The translations under genes were made by a program, and so were the position numbers. This document shows, piece after piece, positions 15,358 through 23,472 of a stretch of DNA of 24,833 nucleotides (positions are counted from its first letter, which is position 1; every line of letters begins with the position of its first letter). The DNA is from JBKEAJ01 sp047974415. GTDB lineage: Bacteria > Bacteroidota > Bacteroidia > Bacteroidales > Prolixibacteraceae. Where the stretch lies: NCBI GenBank assembly GCA_047974415.1, contig JBKECH010000115.1:1-24833 (forward strand). Direction: 5' to 3'. Below the pieces are notes generated by a model. That model was not told the origin of the DNA, searched no databases, and worked only from the letters and a program-made list of their open reading frames with translations.

Positions 15358-17772
15358 ATGATTAGAGGTATGATTTTTAGACGCTTGTTGTTACCAGTAG
15401 TCTGTTTGCTTGCCGTAAACGTAGCGCAGGGGCAGAGTTCAATCTATAAAAATGGATGGATAGATTTCAATAAAAATGATGTGATGGATGTTTACGAAGA
15501 CCCATCGGCACCCATCGAAGAACGTGTGCGAAACTTATTGCAACAGATGACTTTAGATGAGAAAACTTGTCAGATGGCGACTCTCTACGGATATGGGCGA
15601 GTTCTTAAAGATTCATTACCTACAGTAGAATGGAAAGATGAAATTTGGAAAGATGGTATTGCCAATATAGACGAGCAACTGAATGGAGTGGGGGGAGGTA
15701 GAAAGCGCTCGCCACATCTAATGTATCCTTTTAGCAAACATGCAGAGGCAATAAATACTACACAGCGCTGGTTTGTCGAGCAAACGCGCTTGGGAATACC
15801 TGTTGATTTTACCAACGAAGGTATTCACGGACTTAATCATACCAAGGCAACACCTTTGCCTGCTCCTATAAACATAGGGAGTACATGGAATCGTTCGTTG
15901 GTGCATCAGGCAGGCGATATTGTCGGTAAGGAAGCAAAAGCCCTGGGCTATACTAATGTTTATGCTCCAATCCTTGATGTCGCTCGCGATCCGCGATGGG
16001 GGAGAGTGCTAGAATGTTACGGCGAAGACCCTTACCTGATTAGTGAACTAGGCATTCAGATGGTAAATGGGATACAACAAAATGGTATCGCGTCAACATT
16101 GAAGCACTATGCAGTGTATAGTATTCCAAAAGGAGGACGAGATGCAAGTGCACGCACTGACCCTCATGTTGCTCCTCGTGAGTTACACGAAATTTTTATG
16201 TATCCCTTCAAAAAGGTGATACAGAAGGCGTATCCCAAAGGAGTGATGAGTAGCTATAACGACTGGGATGGTGTGCCTGTTACGGCTAGTCATTATTTTC
16301 TTACTGAACTTCTGCGTTGGGAATATGGCTTTAAGGGATATGTGGTGAGCGATAGTGAAGCAGTTGAGTTTGTACAGAGCAAGCATCATGTTGCTGGGAC
16401 CTATGAAGATGCTGTCCGACAGGTTGTTGAGGCAGGCTTGAATGTTCGCACAAACTTTACTAAGCCTTCTGATTATATATTACCATTGCGAAAGATAGTG
16501 AAGGGAGGGAGATTGTCTATGGCATCTGTCAACCGCATGGTTGCTGATGTCCTGCGAGTAAAATTCGAATTGGGATTATTTGACCACCCTTTTGTAGAGA
16601 ATCCCAAAGCTGCCGATGAGATAGTAGGAGTTGATAAACATGGCGACTTTGCCCTTGATATTCAAAAGCAGTCGCTAGTCCTGCTAAAGAATGATGGGGA
16701 TTTATTGCCTCTCGATAAAAAGAAAATAGGTAAGATGCTTATAACTGGACCATTGGCTAAAGAAACTAACTATATGGTAAGTAGATATGGACCACAGGGA
16801 CTAGAAAATATTACTGTGTACGATGGACTTAAAGATTATCTATCGGGTAGCGTAGATGTTATTTATGCTAAAGGGAGCGAAGTGACAGATGCCAACTGGC
16901 CAGATAGCGAGATTGTTCCAACACCTCTTACCAGCGAAGAGCAGGCAATGATAAACGAGGCGGTACAAGCAGCAAGCAATTGCGATGTTGTAGTTGCTGT
17001 GCTGGGAGAGGACGAGCATTGCACAGGCGAAAGCAAATCGCGCACAAGTCTAGATTTGCCAGGACGACAGCAACAATTGTTGGAAGCTTTGCATGCTACA
17101 GGAAAGCCAGTAGTGCTGGTGCTAATAAATGGGCAGCCATTGACAATAAATTGGGCGGACCGCAATATTCCTGCAATTCTCGAAGCTTGGTTTCCTGGAC
17201 AGCGTGGTGGCGAAGCAATAGCACAAACGCTCTTTGGCGATTACAACCCTGGTGGGCGTTTGCCGATAACCTTCCCCAGAAGTGTAGGTCAGATAGAATT
17301 TAATTTCCCTTTTAAACGCGGTTCTCATGGTGCACAGTATTTCTCAGGACCTAACGGTTCAGGCAATACAAGAGTAAACGGAGCATTGTATCCCTTTGGC
17401 TACGGCTTGAGTTACACTTCTTTCTCGTATACAAATTTATTAGTGAAACAAGAAACTCCATACTCGGGAAGCCCTGTAAATGTGTCTGTTGATGTTAGCA
17501 ATACGGGGAAGTATGCCGGAGACGAGGTAGTACAACTGTATGTCAGCGACAAAGTTAGTAGTGTTATTTCCTACGAATCGTTGCTCAGGGGCTTTGAACG
17601 CATACCTTTGCAAGCTGGAGAAACAAAAACAGTGTCGTTCGTGCTACTCCCCGAAGATTTGCAAATATTGGATAGAAATATGAACTGGACGGTAGAGCCA
17701 GGAGAGTTTGAAGTGCGCATCGGAGCATCGTCGACAGATATAAAGCTAAAAGAGACATTTGAGGTGGAGTGA
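15358..17772 (+). CDS. GH3 family glycoside hydrolase, periplasmic
   Basis: 804-residue beta-glycosidase of family 3 (beta-glucosidase or beta-xylosidase type), releasing single sugars from oligosaccharide ends. A cleavable signal peptide (hydrophobic LLLPVVCLLAVNVAQG, then QSS) without a lipobox points to the periplasm. Typical blocks appear in order: NEGIHG, APILDVARDPRWGR, ECYGEDPYL, LKHY, then the nucleophile Asp332 in VVSDSEAV. The second domain has VVAVLGEDEHCTGE (acid/base Glu probably E558, less likely E551) and FPGQRGGEA. GRLPITFP and YPFGYGLSYTSF lead into the C-terminal fibronectin III-like domain (about 690-800). Met5 at 15370 is a possible later start. The exact sugar is not predictable. 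The gene is divergent from the sulfatase and upstream of the second SusCD locus, so it could serve either. Confidence 0.93.
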   Translation: MIRGMIFRRLLLPVVCLLAVNVAQGQSSIYKNGWIDFNKNDVMDVYEDPSAPIEERVRNLLQQMTLDEKTCQMATLYGYGRVLKDSLPTVEWKDEIWKDGIANIDEQLNGVGGGRKRSPHLMYPFSKHAEAINTTQRWFVEQTRLGIPVDFTNEGIHGLNHTKATPLPAPINIGSTWNRSLVHQAGDIVGKEAKALGYTNVYAPILDVARDPRWGRVLECYGEDPYLISELGIQMVNGIQQNGIASTLKHYAVYSIPKGGRDASARTDPHVAPRELHEIFMYPFKKVIQKAYPKGVMSSYNDWDGVPVTASHYFLTELLRWEYGFKGYVVSDSEAVEFVQSKHHVAGTYEDAVRQVVEAGLNVRTNFTKPSDYILPLRKIVKGGRLSMASVNRMVADVLRVKFELGLFDHPFVENPKAADEIVGVDKHGDFALDIQKQSLVLLKNDGDLLPLDKKKIGKMLITGPLAKETNYMVSRYGPQGLENITVYDGLKDYLSGSVDVIYAKGSEVTDANWPDSEIVPTPLTSEEQAMINEAVQAASNCDVVVAVLGEDEHCTGESKSRTSLDLPGRQQQLLEALHATGKPVVLVLINGQPLTINWADRNIPAILEAWFPGQRGGEAIAQTLFGDYNPGGRLPITFPRSVGQIEFNFPFKRGSHGAQYFSGPNGSGNTRVNGALYPFGYGLSYTSFSYTNLLVKQETPYSGSPVNVSVDVSNTGKYAGDEVVQLYVSDKVSSVISYESLLRGFERIPLQAGETKTVSFVLLPEDLQILDRNMNWTVEPGEFEVRIGASSTDIKLKETFEVE

Positions 17773-17919
17773 AACATGCATGCAAAGAGTAATCCAAGAA
17801 TATGACTTGGAAGCGCTACATTTGAACTATCGTTCTTTGTGTTTTGTTGTTTTATAATAAAATAAAACAGAAGGTAGTGTCCTTGTAGTTAGTTTCTTAT
17901 GAAGCATGTTTTGTTTTTG

Positions 17920-17951
17920 TTTGTATATTGTCAAATTCATGTATATATTTG
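17920..17951 (+). promoter_or_regulatory. Promoter of the sigma/anti-sigma operon
   Basis: TTTG (17920-17923) and TATATTTG (17944-17951) are separated by 20 bp, matching the Bacteroidetes primary-sigma promoter pattern. Transcription would begin near 17957. The rest of the gap 17773-17919 shows only AT-rich sequence with a weak GTTTTA/TAAAAC hairpin. Confidence 0.7.
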
Positions 17952-17957
17952 CCAAAA

Positions 17958-17978
17958 GGAACGATATAAAAACGTTCC
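17958..17978 (+). promoter_or_regulatory. Small hairpin at predicted transcript start
   Basis: GGAACG (17958-17963) and CGTTCC (17973-17978) are perfect arms around a 9-nt A/T loop. The hairpin begins at or next to the predicted start site, so it would be an extreme 5' stem of the mRNA, or an operator for a dimeric protein. Confidence 0.4.
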
Positions 17979-18030
17979 ACTTTAGTTGCTTCAAAACGTA
18001 TATTCAAGTTCCTATTATAATACTGGAGGT

Positions 18031-18615
18031 GTGAAATCAAAACAAGAAACAGTGGATGCTCAACTGGTCTTAAAACTGAAGGAAGGGGAGGTGCAGGCCT
18101 TCAATAGTTTGTTTAAGACTTATAGTTCAAAGCTCTACGTATTTGCACTTGGCTATTTGAAATCCAAAGAGGATGCCGAAGGTTTGGTACAAGAGGTATT
18201 TATAAAGGTTTGGGATAAACGCACAAGCTTGAAACCAGAGTTGTCGTTTAAATCTTTTATCTTCACCATAGCCTACAACATCGTAAAGAAAACATTTAGG
18301 GCAAGAGCTCAATTTAGGCATTTTGCCGATACTGAGGTGTTAGATTATGTTTCTGTAGAAACGACAGAAGTGCTTGATTATAATTCAACAAAGAATCTTA
18401 TTTTTGATATAGTTAAACTATTGCCCGAAAAACGTAGGATGGTTTTTGTGAAAAGCCGTTTTGATGGACTGACTAACGAGGAGATAGCAAAAGAATTTGG
18501 TATATCAAAGAAAACCGTTGAAAATCATCTTAACTTAGCAATAAAGTATATCAGGGGCAAATTGAGCGATAGCGACCTAGCTTTAATGCTATTCTTCAGC
18601 TTGTTTATAAGCTGA
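18031..18615 (+). CDS. ECF (RpoE-type) RNA polymerase sigma factor
   Basis: 194-residue extracytoplasmic-function sigma factor. Region 2 spans about 21-87 (EVQAFNSLFKTYSSKLY, then EDAEGLVQEVFIKVW, the core-binding and -10 recognition helices). Region 4 spans about 122-176 (LLPEKRRMVF, NEEIAKEFGISKKTVENHL, a helix-turn-helix). The hydrophobic end LALMLFFSLF is common in Bacteroidetes members. No ATG is available. I chose the GTG at 18031, just after GGAGGT, because it gives the normal family length; TTG at 17986 (209 residues) and GTG at 18052 are alternatives. It should direct transcription of the downstream SusCD genes when freed from the anti-sigma factor encoded 89 bp further on. Confidence 0.9.
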   Translation: MKSKQETVDAQLVLKLKEGEVQAFNSLFKTYSSKLYVFALGYLKSKEDAEGLVQEVFIKVWDKRTSLKPELSFKSFIFTIAYNIVKKTFRARAQFRHFADTEVLDYVSVETTEVLDYNSTKNLIFDIVKLLPEKRRMVFVKSRFDGLTNEEIAKEFGISKKTVENHLNLAIKYIRGKLSDSDLALMLFFSLFIS

Positions 18616-18704
18616 TTGTCACTAGGATGTAAAAAAAAGTGTTTTTGGCTTGGGTGTAAAGAGTTATTTGTGGATATAACTATTAGAACAGTTATTGATT
18701 GCAA

Positions 18705-19682
18705 ATGAAAAAAGACGATTTAGACCGTTTGGAAGAGTATTTTAAGAATGAAACTTCGAATGACAAATATGCCGAAGAGATTTTTGGTAATGATGAGTGT
18801 GAAGAGGACTTAAAAAAAGCAATCCGCTCAAAATGGATGGAAATCTTGTCTTCTTCTACGTTTGAGTATGATTTGGATCATATTTTACATAAGATACACT
18901 TTGAGATAAATTCCAGAAAACCAGTCTATTCTATAACTAATGTTCTATACAAGAGCTTTTCTAATATTGCCGCAATTCTTGTGTTGCCACTGTTACTACT
19001 GAGTGCTTATTATATTTATAATGATTACAGTCAGACTGTGCAGTATGCCGAGATTGTTGCGCCCAAAGGAGAAAAAGCAAGATTTGTGTTGCCAGATGGT
19101 TCTTGTGGCTACCTAAATTCAGGAACGAGTCTGAGATATGCATATCCATTTGATGAAGAGAGGATTGTTAGCCTGTCTGGAGAGGCCTTTTTTGACGTAG
19201 CTCATTCTGATAAAACTTTCGTAGTGCAAACACAGGGGTTAGATATTAAAGTCCATGGAACAGTATTTAATGTATGTGCATATGATGACGATTCTCAGAT
19301 AACGACCACTCTAGAGGCTGGTAGCATCTCGGCAATGCGGCATTCGGATGGTAAGGCTGTAAAAATAAAGCCAAACCAACAAGTGATATTTGATAAGAAT
19401 ACTCAGAAAATCAGTTGTGTAGATGTCGATATTGATTTGTATACCTCGTGGAAAGATAAGATGCTACGCTTCCAAAATACACCATTTGTCGAAGTTGTTA
19501 AAAAGATGGAACGCTGGTATGATGTGCGAATAGTGCTGTCCGAAAAGCTTAAGTATTCTCAATATTACACCATGACGGTTAAAACAGAGAGCCTGCGCGA
19601 AATGCTTGAGCTTATGAAGGTTACCACGCCTATGAAGTATGAAGTAAAAGAAGATTCTGTGTATATAACAAACATAAAATGA
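18705..19682 (+). CDS. FecR-family anti-sigma factor
   Basis: 325-residue single-pass inner-membrane regulator. Residues 1-80 are cytoplasmic and should bind the sigma factor. One membrane segment lies at about 86-106 (SNIAAILVLPLLLLSAYYIY). The periplasmic FecR domain follows (about 118-214, with APKGEKARFVLPDGS, LNSGTSLRY, GEAFFDV and VHGTVFNV). A DUF4974 domain at about 257-325 (FVEVVKKMERWYDV to the end) is expected to contact the STN domain of the SusC protein. I use the ATG at 18705 rather than a TTG two codons upstream. Gene order sigma, anti-sigma, SusC, SusD is the standard trans-envelope signalling layout. Confidence 0.93.
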   Translation: MKKDDLDRLEEYFKNETSNDKYAEEIFGNDECEEDLKKAIRSKWMEILSSSTFEYDLDHILHKIHFEINSRKPVYSITNVLYKSFSNIAAILVLPLLLLSAYYIYNDYSQTVQYAEIVAPKGEKARFVLPDGSCGYLNSGTSLRYAYPFDEERIVSLSGEAFFDVAHSDKTFVVQTQGLDIKVHGTVFNVCAYDDDSQITTTLEAGSISAMRHSDGKAVKIKPNQQVIFDKNTQKISCVDVDIDLYTSWKDKMLRFQNTPFVEVVKKMERWYDVRIVLSEKLKYSQYYTMTVKTESLREMLELMKVTTPMKYEVKEDSVYITNIK

Positions 19683-19802
19683 GATGCTTATGGAATGAGT
19701 TTATTTTATCCCGAACCATACATTGGATCGCTGTAGCTAGGTCTTCAAACTTGATGAAACATTTTTTTTGATGCATGAAGCGTAGCGCCACTATGATGAG
19801 TG

Positions 19803-19831
19803 AAACAAAAGGTCAGCGAAGCCTTTGTTTT
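19803..19831 (+). promoter_or_regulatory. Attenuator-like hairpin before SusC 2
   Basis: AAACAAAAGG (19803-19812) pairs with CCTTTGTTT (19822-19830) with one bulged A. The stem is followed by T before a G-rich/A-rich stretch, so it resembles a weak terminator. It lies in the 236-bp gap between the anti-sigma gene and SusC and could limit read-through. Confidence 0.4.
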
Positions 19832-19838
19832 GAAGAAA

Positions 19839-19868
19839 AGAGGATTTGCATATCGGTATAAATCCTCT
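19839..19868 (+). promoter_or_regulatory. Second leader hairpin before SusC 2
   Basis: AGAGGATTT (19839-19847) and AAATCCTCT (19860-19868) are perfect arms around a 12-nt loop. No T-run follows. It begins 7 bp after the first hairpin and ends 50 bp before the SusC ATG, so it is probably part of the 5' leader. Confidence 0.45.
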
Positions 19869-19918
19869 GTTAATAATTATCCCGAAAGGGAGATGTCTTA
19901 CTTAATAATTTAAATTTT

Positions 19919-22900
19919 ATGAAGGAAATATCTATTTGTAATTTAGGCCTTGACGGTAAGGGTTTGCAAGGTCTTGTCAGAGCTGTACTCTTAGCTACGT
20001 TTGTACTATACGTCGCATTGTTCCCAGCTTCAGCCTCTGTATATTCGCAGAGTGTATCCCTCGACTTAAAGTTGGAGAGCTCCACAATCGAGTCGGTTTT
20101 AAAGGAAATAGAACAGCAGAGCGAATTCTCTTTTTTGTATAACAATAAGCAGATTGACGTGCAGCAAAATGTCAGTATAGATGTGAAGGATAAATCTATA
20201 AATGAGGTTTTGTCTGATGTGTTAAAAAACACCAATATAAGATATCTTATCAGAGATAGGCAAGTGGTGCTGTATAATAAAGATATACACACAAAAAACG
20301 AGATGGAGAAGATTATGCTTGCGCAAACTCAGCCGCAAAAAACAATAACTGGTAAGGTTATTGACGAGAGTGGGCTAGGGATGCCTGGAGTTGCAGTCGT
20401 CCAGAAAGGAACGACAATAGGAAGCATCACAGACGTCGACGGCAAGTTCTCGGTGAGTGTTCCAGAAGGCGCAATTTTGCAGTTTTCGTTCATGGGAATG
20501 AAAACGCAGGAGGTTACAGTAGGTTTGGAAGGAACGATAAACATAAGCATGGAACCCGACGCCATCGGCCTCGAAGAAGTCGTTGCGATAGGCTATGGAA
20601 CGCAGAAGAAAAGTCATTTGACTGGCTCTGTAGAAGTTGTTGATGCAAAAAAAATGGAAAATCGCCCTGTGACAAGTACCAGTGCCTTGTTGCAAGGACA
20701 AGTAGCTGGTTTGACCTTCAGTACCCCAAACGGAGGTAATGCGCCTGGATCTAATATGACTTTGCAGATTCGTGGGCAGGCTGCTTTGTCTGGAACAACT
20801 CCTCCGTTGGTGGTTATTGATGGTGTCCCTTCGGATATGGATGCTTTCAATGCTTTGAATCCTAATGATATAGAGAGCGTGTCGGTGTTGAAAGATGCAG
20901 CTGCAACTGCCGTGTATGGAGCACGCGCCCCATATGGAATATTGTTAATAAATACAAAGATGGGAAAGAAAAATGAAAAGCCTAAAATTAGCTATTCTGG
21001 GAATTATGGTGTTGTCACTCCAGTTAGAACTCCTAAAACAGTAGACTCTTATACTTTTGTGTTATCTAAGAATCAAGCCGCTGTAAATGGTAGACAATCG
21101 CCTGCTTTTGGAGAGGAACAGATTGCTTTGATTTTGGACAATATAAACAATCCAGGCAAGTATACGGATGAAGAACTGAATCCAGTCGTAAGTGGAAATT
21201 GGGGAGCTAGCCCAGCTTACAATAATAATTGGATGGATATCTGGTTGCGTTCTTCTTTTAGGCATCAGCACAATCTGTCTTTACGAGGTGGAGGAGAGAA
21301 TAGCTCATATTTTGTTTCTACTGGTTATGTTTATCAGCCAGGAAACCTTTCTTTTGTAGAAAAATTTGATGATTATAAACGGTTTAATCTAAATGGAGGA
21401 CTTACTGTTGAGGTGAATGATTGGGTAACTATGACTTATCGTTCTCGTTACTCTCATGAAACTTCTAAAGAACCGACAACAGAATATAATGCAGGCCGTT
21501 ATCGGCTTTATTCATATGCTTATAGTACTTGGCCAATACAACCACTATATTTCCCAGACGGAAGTTTATCAAATGCTTCTCGAGCTTTGGTAGCTGTAAA
21601 TGGAGGTCAAAGAGATAATAAAAAACACCACATTGACAATATCCTGTCTTTTGATTTTTCTTTGGTAAAAGGACTTTCGGTCCATGTTGATGGAACATGG
21701 CGCATAGATTTTTCTGATTATCAGTCGTTGAGAAAAGAAGTGTATCAAAACATGCCTTCTAAAGATCAAGTGCTGGTTGATGGAACTGAATCATTTCTTG
21801 TGAAACAAGCAAGCTTAAATCAATATTGGACGGTTCAGTCTTACGTGGCTTATGAAAGGAGTTTTAGGGGGCATACATTCCGTATGCAGTTAGGAGTGCA
21901 AGCAGAGGAGAATAATTACAGATTATTGGAGGGGACTGGCAAAGATTTGTTTTTGCAAGATTTGGATGCACTAAAAATAGCTCAAGGAGAACGAACGTCT
22001 TCAGATAAACTTAATGACTGGGCTACAGCTGGTTTTTTCGGACGATTCAATTACAATTTTAAAGAACGTTATTTGTTAGAAGTGAATGGGCGCTATGATG
22101 GTTCTGGTCGGTATGTTAGAGGTAAACGTTGGGGAGTCTTTCCTTCTGGGTCTATCGGTTGGGTGATGAGCAGGGAAGCTTTTTGGCAGAAATTAGAGTC
22201 TATAATAAATTCTTCAAAACTGAGAATGTCTTACGGGACATTAGGAAATCAAGGTAATTCGTATGGTTATTTACATGTCCCTACTATGGGTGTAGGTGCA
22301 CAAACTCCTTGGATTTTTGACGGAGAAAGGTTAGCATACGTTACAACACCTAAAATATTGAATATGAATCGCACATGGGAGAAGATTACAACATCTGAGG
22401 TAGGATTGGAGTTAGGGTTGTTGAATAATAAGTTAATAGTTGAAAGTAATTATTTTAGGAGACGTTCTTGGGATATTATAGGTCCTCCAGACCCAACTAC
22501 TGCCGTATTAGGGGTAAGTGCTCCTCAAGTGAATAATGCAGAGTTTGTGACTAAAGGTTTTGAGTTGCAGATTAATTATAGGGATTTCTTCTTTTCTAAT
22601 TGGGTTTATAATGTCGGATTTACTCTCTCGGATGCAACAAGTGAAGTTACTAAATACAATACTGCTACCAATTCAATTAGTGGATGGTATGAGGGTAAGA
22701 AATTTGGTGAAATATGGGGATACGAAGCAAATCGTTTACTTAGAGACAGTGATTTCGGTGAAGACGGAAAGCTGTTAATAAATCAAAGTAAGATTCATGC
22801 AAAATGGAGTTCTGGAGATGTAAAATATGAAGATTTAGACGGAGACAGAGAGATTACCACAGGAAATTCTACTGTTGAAAAGTCTGGTGATTTAAAAGTA

Positions 22901-23461
22901 ATAGGGAATTCGACACCTAGATATCGTTTTGGTGTTAATTTAGGAACAGAATACACTTTTGTAAAAGCAGGTAAGCTTGGGTTATCAATTTTTTTGGAAG
23001 GCCTTGCCCAAAGAGATATATTCTTGGGCGATTCATTCTTTTATTGGGGAACGCCTCCAGCTGGTTGGGAAAGTGCTCATAGCAGATCTATATACGAAGG
23101 TGAAAATTTAGATTTTTATAGGGATGAAAATACGGAAGCTCGTTTATTGAAACTGTTAGGATTGAATACAAATTCTTATTTCCCGCGCCCATATGATTCG
23201 AGAGAAGGTAATAAGAACGCGAAAACAAACAGTCGTTATTTGCAAAACGGAGCTTATATGAGGCTAAAAAACTTGACAATTACCTATACTTTTCCAAAGA
23301 AATGGGTGAAGAGGGTGCATACTGAAGGCTGTCGTATATACTTCTCTGGTGAGAATTTGTTTGTGCTGTCAGGTTTGCCTTCTTATATTGATCCTGAATC
23401 AACTGGACGCGCATATCCACAACAAGCAGTTTATTCCTTTGGTATTAATGTTGATTTTTAA
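19919..23461 (+). CDS. SusC-type TonB-dependent transporter 2 with STN domain
   Basis: 1180-residue outer-membrane importer of the transducer type. After the signal segment (about 20-40) comes an STN domain (about 46-120; LDLKLESSTIESVLKEIEQ and FSFLYNNKQI), which meets FecR in the periplasm and reports substrate binding. A carboxypeptidase-regulatory-like domain (about 141-212), the TonB box region EEVVAIGYG (219-227), a plug with PLVVIDGVPSD and AVYGARAPYGILLINTK (331-347), and a barrel ending SFGINVDF follow. The extra 120 residues compared with SusC 1 are largely the STN domain. GC content is near 50 percent in sampled stretches of the plug-coding part and about 35 percent in the barrel part, with a sharp change near 20940. 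SusD follows after 11 bp. Confidence 0.95.
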   Translation: MKEISICNLGLDGKGLQGLVRAVLLATFVLYVALFPASASVYSQSVSLDLKLESSTIESVLKEIEQQSEFSFLYNNKQIDVQQNVSIDVKDKSINEVLSDVLKNTNIRYLIRDRQVVLYNKDIHTKNEMEKIMLAQTQPQKTITGKVIDESGLGMPGVAVVQKGTTIGSITDVDGKFSVSVPEGAILQFSFMGMKTQEVTVGLEGTINISMEPDAIGLEEVVAIGYGTQKKSHLTGSVEVVDAKKMENRPVTSTSALLQGQVAGLTFSTPNGGNAPGSNMTLQIRGQAALSGTTPPLVVIDGVPSDMDAFNALNPNDIESVSVLKDAAATAVYGARAPYGILLINTKMGKKNEKPKISYSGNYGVVTPVRTPKTVDSYTFVLSKNQAAVNGRQSPAFGEEQIALILDNINNPGKYTDEELNPVVSGNWGASPAYNNNWMDIWLRSSFRHQHNLSLRGGGENSSYFVSTGYVYQPGNLSFVEKFDDYKRFNLNGGLTVEVNDWVTMTYRSRYSHETSKEPTTEYNAGRYRLYSYAYSTWPIQPLYFPDGSLSNASRALVAVNGGQRDNKKHHIDNILSFDFSLVKGLSVHVDGTWRIDFSDYQSLRKEVYQNMPSKDQVLVDGTESFLVKQASLNQYWTVQSYVAYERSFRGHTFRMQLGVQAEENNYRLLEGTGKDLFLQDLDALKIAQGERTSSDKLNDWATAGFFGRFNYNFKERYLLEVNGRYDGSGRYVRGKRWGVFPSGSIGWVMSREAFWQKLESIINSSKLRMSYGTLGNQGNSYGYLHVPTMGVGAQTPWIFDGERLAYVTTPKILNMNRTWEKITTSEVGLELGLLNNKLIVESNYFRRRSWDIIGPPDPTTAVLGVSAPQVNNAEFVTKGFELQINYRDFFFSNWVYNVGFTLSDATSEVTKYNTATNSISGWYEGKKFGEIWGYEANRLLRDSDFGEDGKLLINQSKIHAKWSSGDVKYEDLDGDREITTGNSTVEKSGDLKVIGNSTPRYRFGVNLGTEYTFVKAGKLGLSIFLEGLAQRDIFLGDSFFYWGTPPAGWESAHSRSIYEGENLDFYRDENTEARLLKLLGLNTNSYFPRPYDSREGNKNAKTNSRYLQNGAYMRLKNLTITYTFPKKWVKRVHTEGCRIYFSGENLFVLSGLPSYIDPESTGRAYPQQAVYSFGINVDF

Positions 23462-23472
23462 AATTAAAGTAT

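Noticed and set aside
17838..17872. Possible GH3 terminator (GTTTTA/TAAAAC hairpin)
   Set aside because: The stem is only six A/T-rich pairs and no clear T-run follows in the right position, so it was not called.
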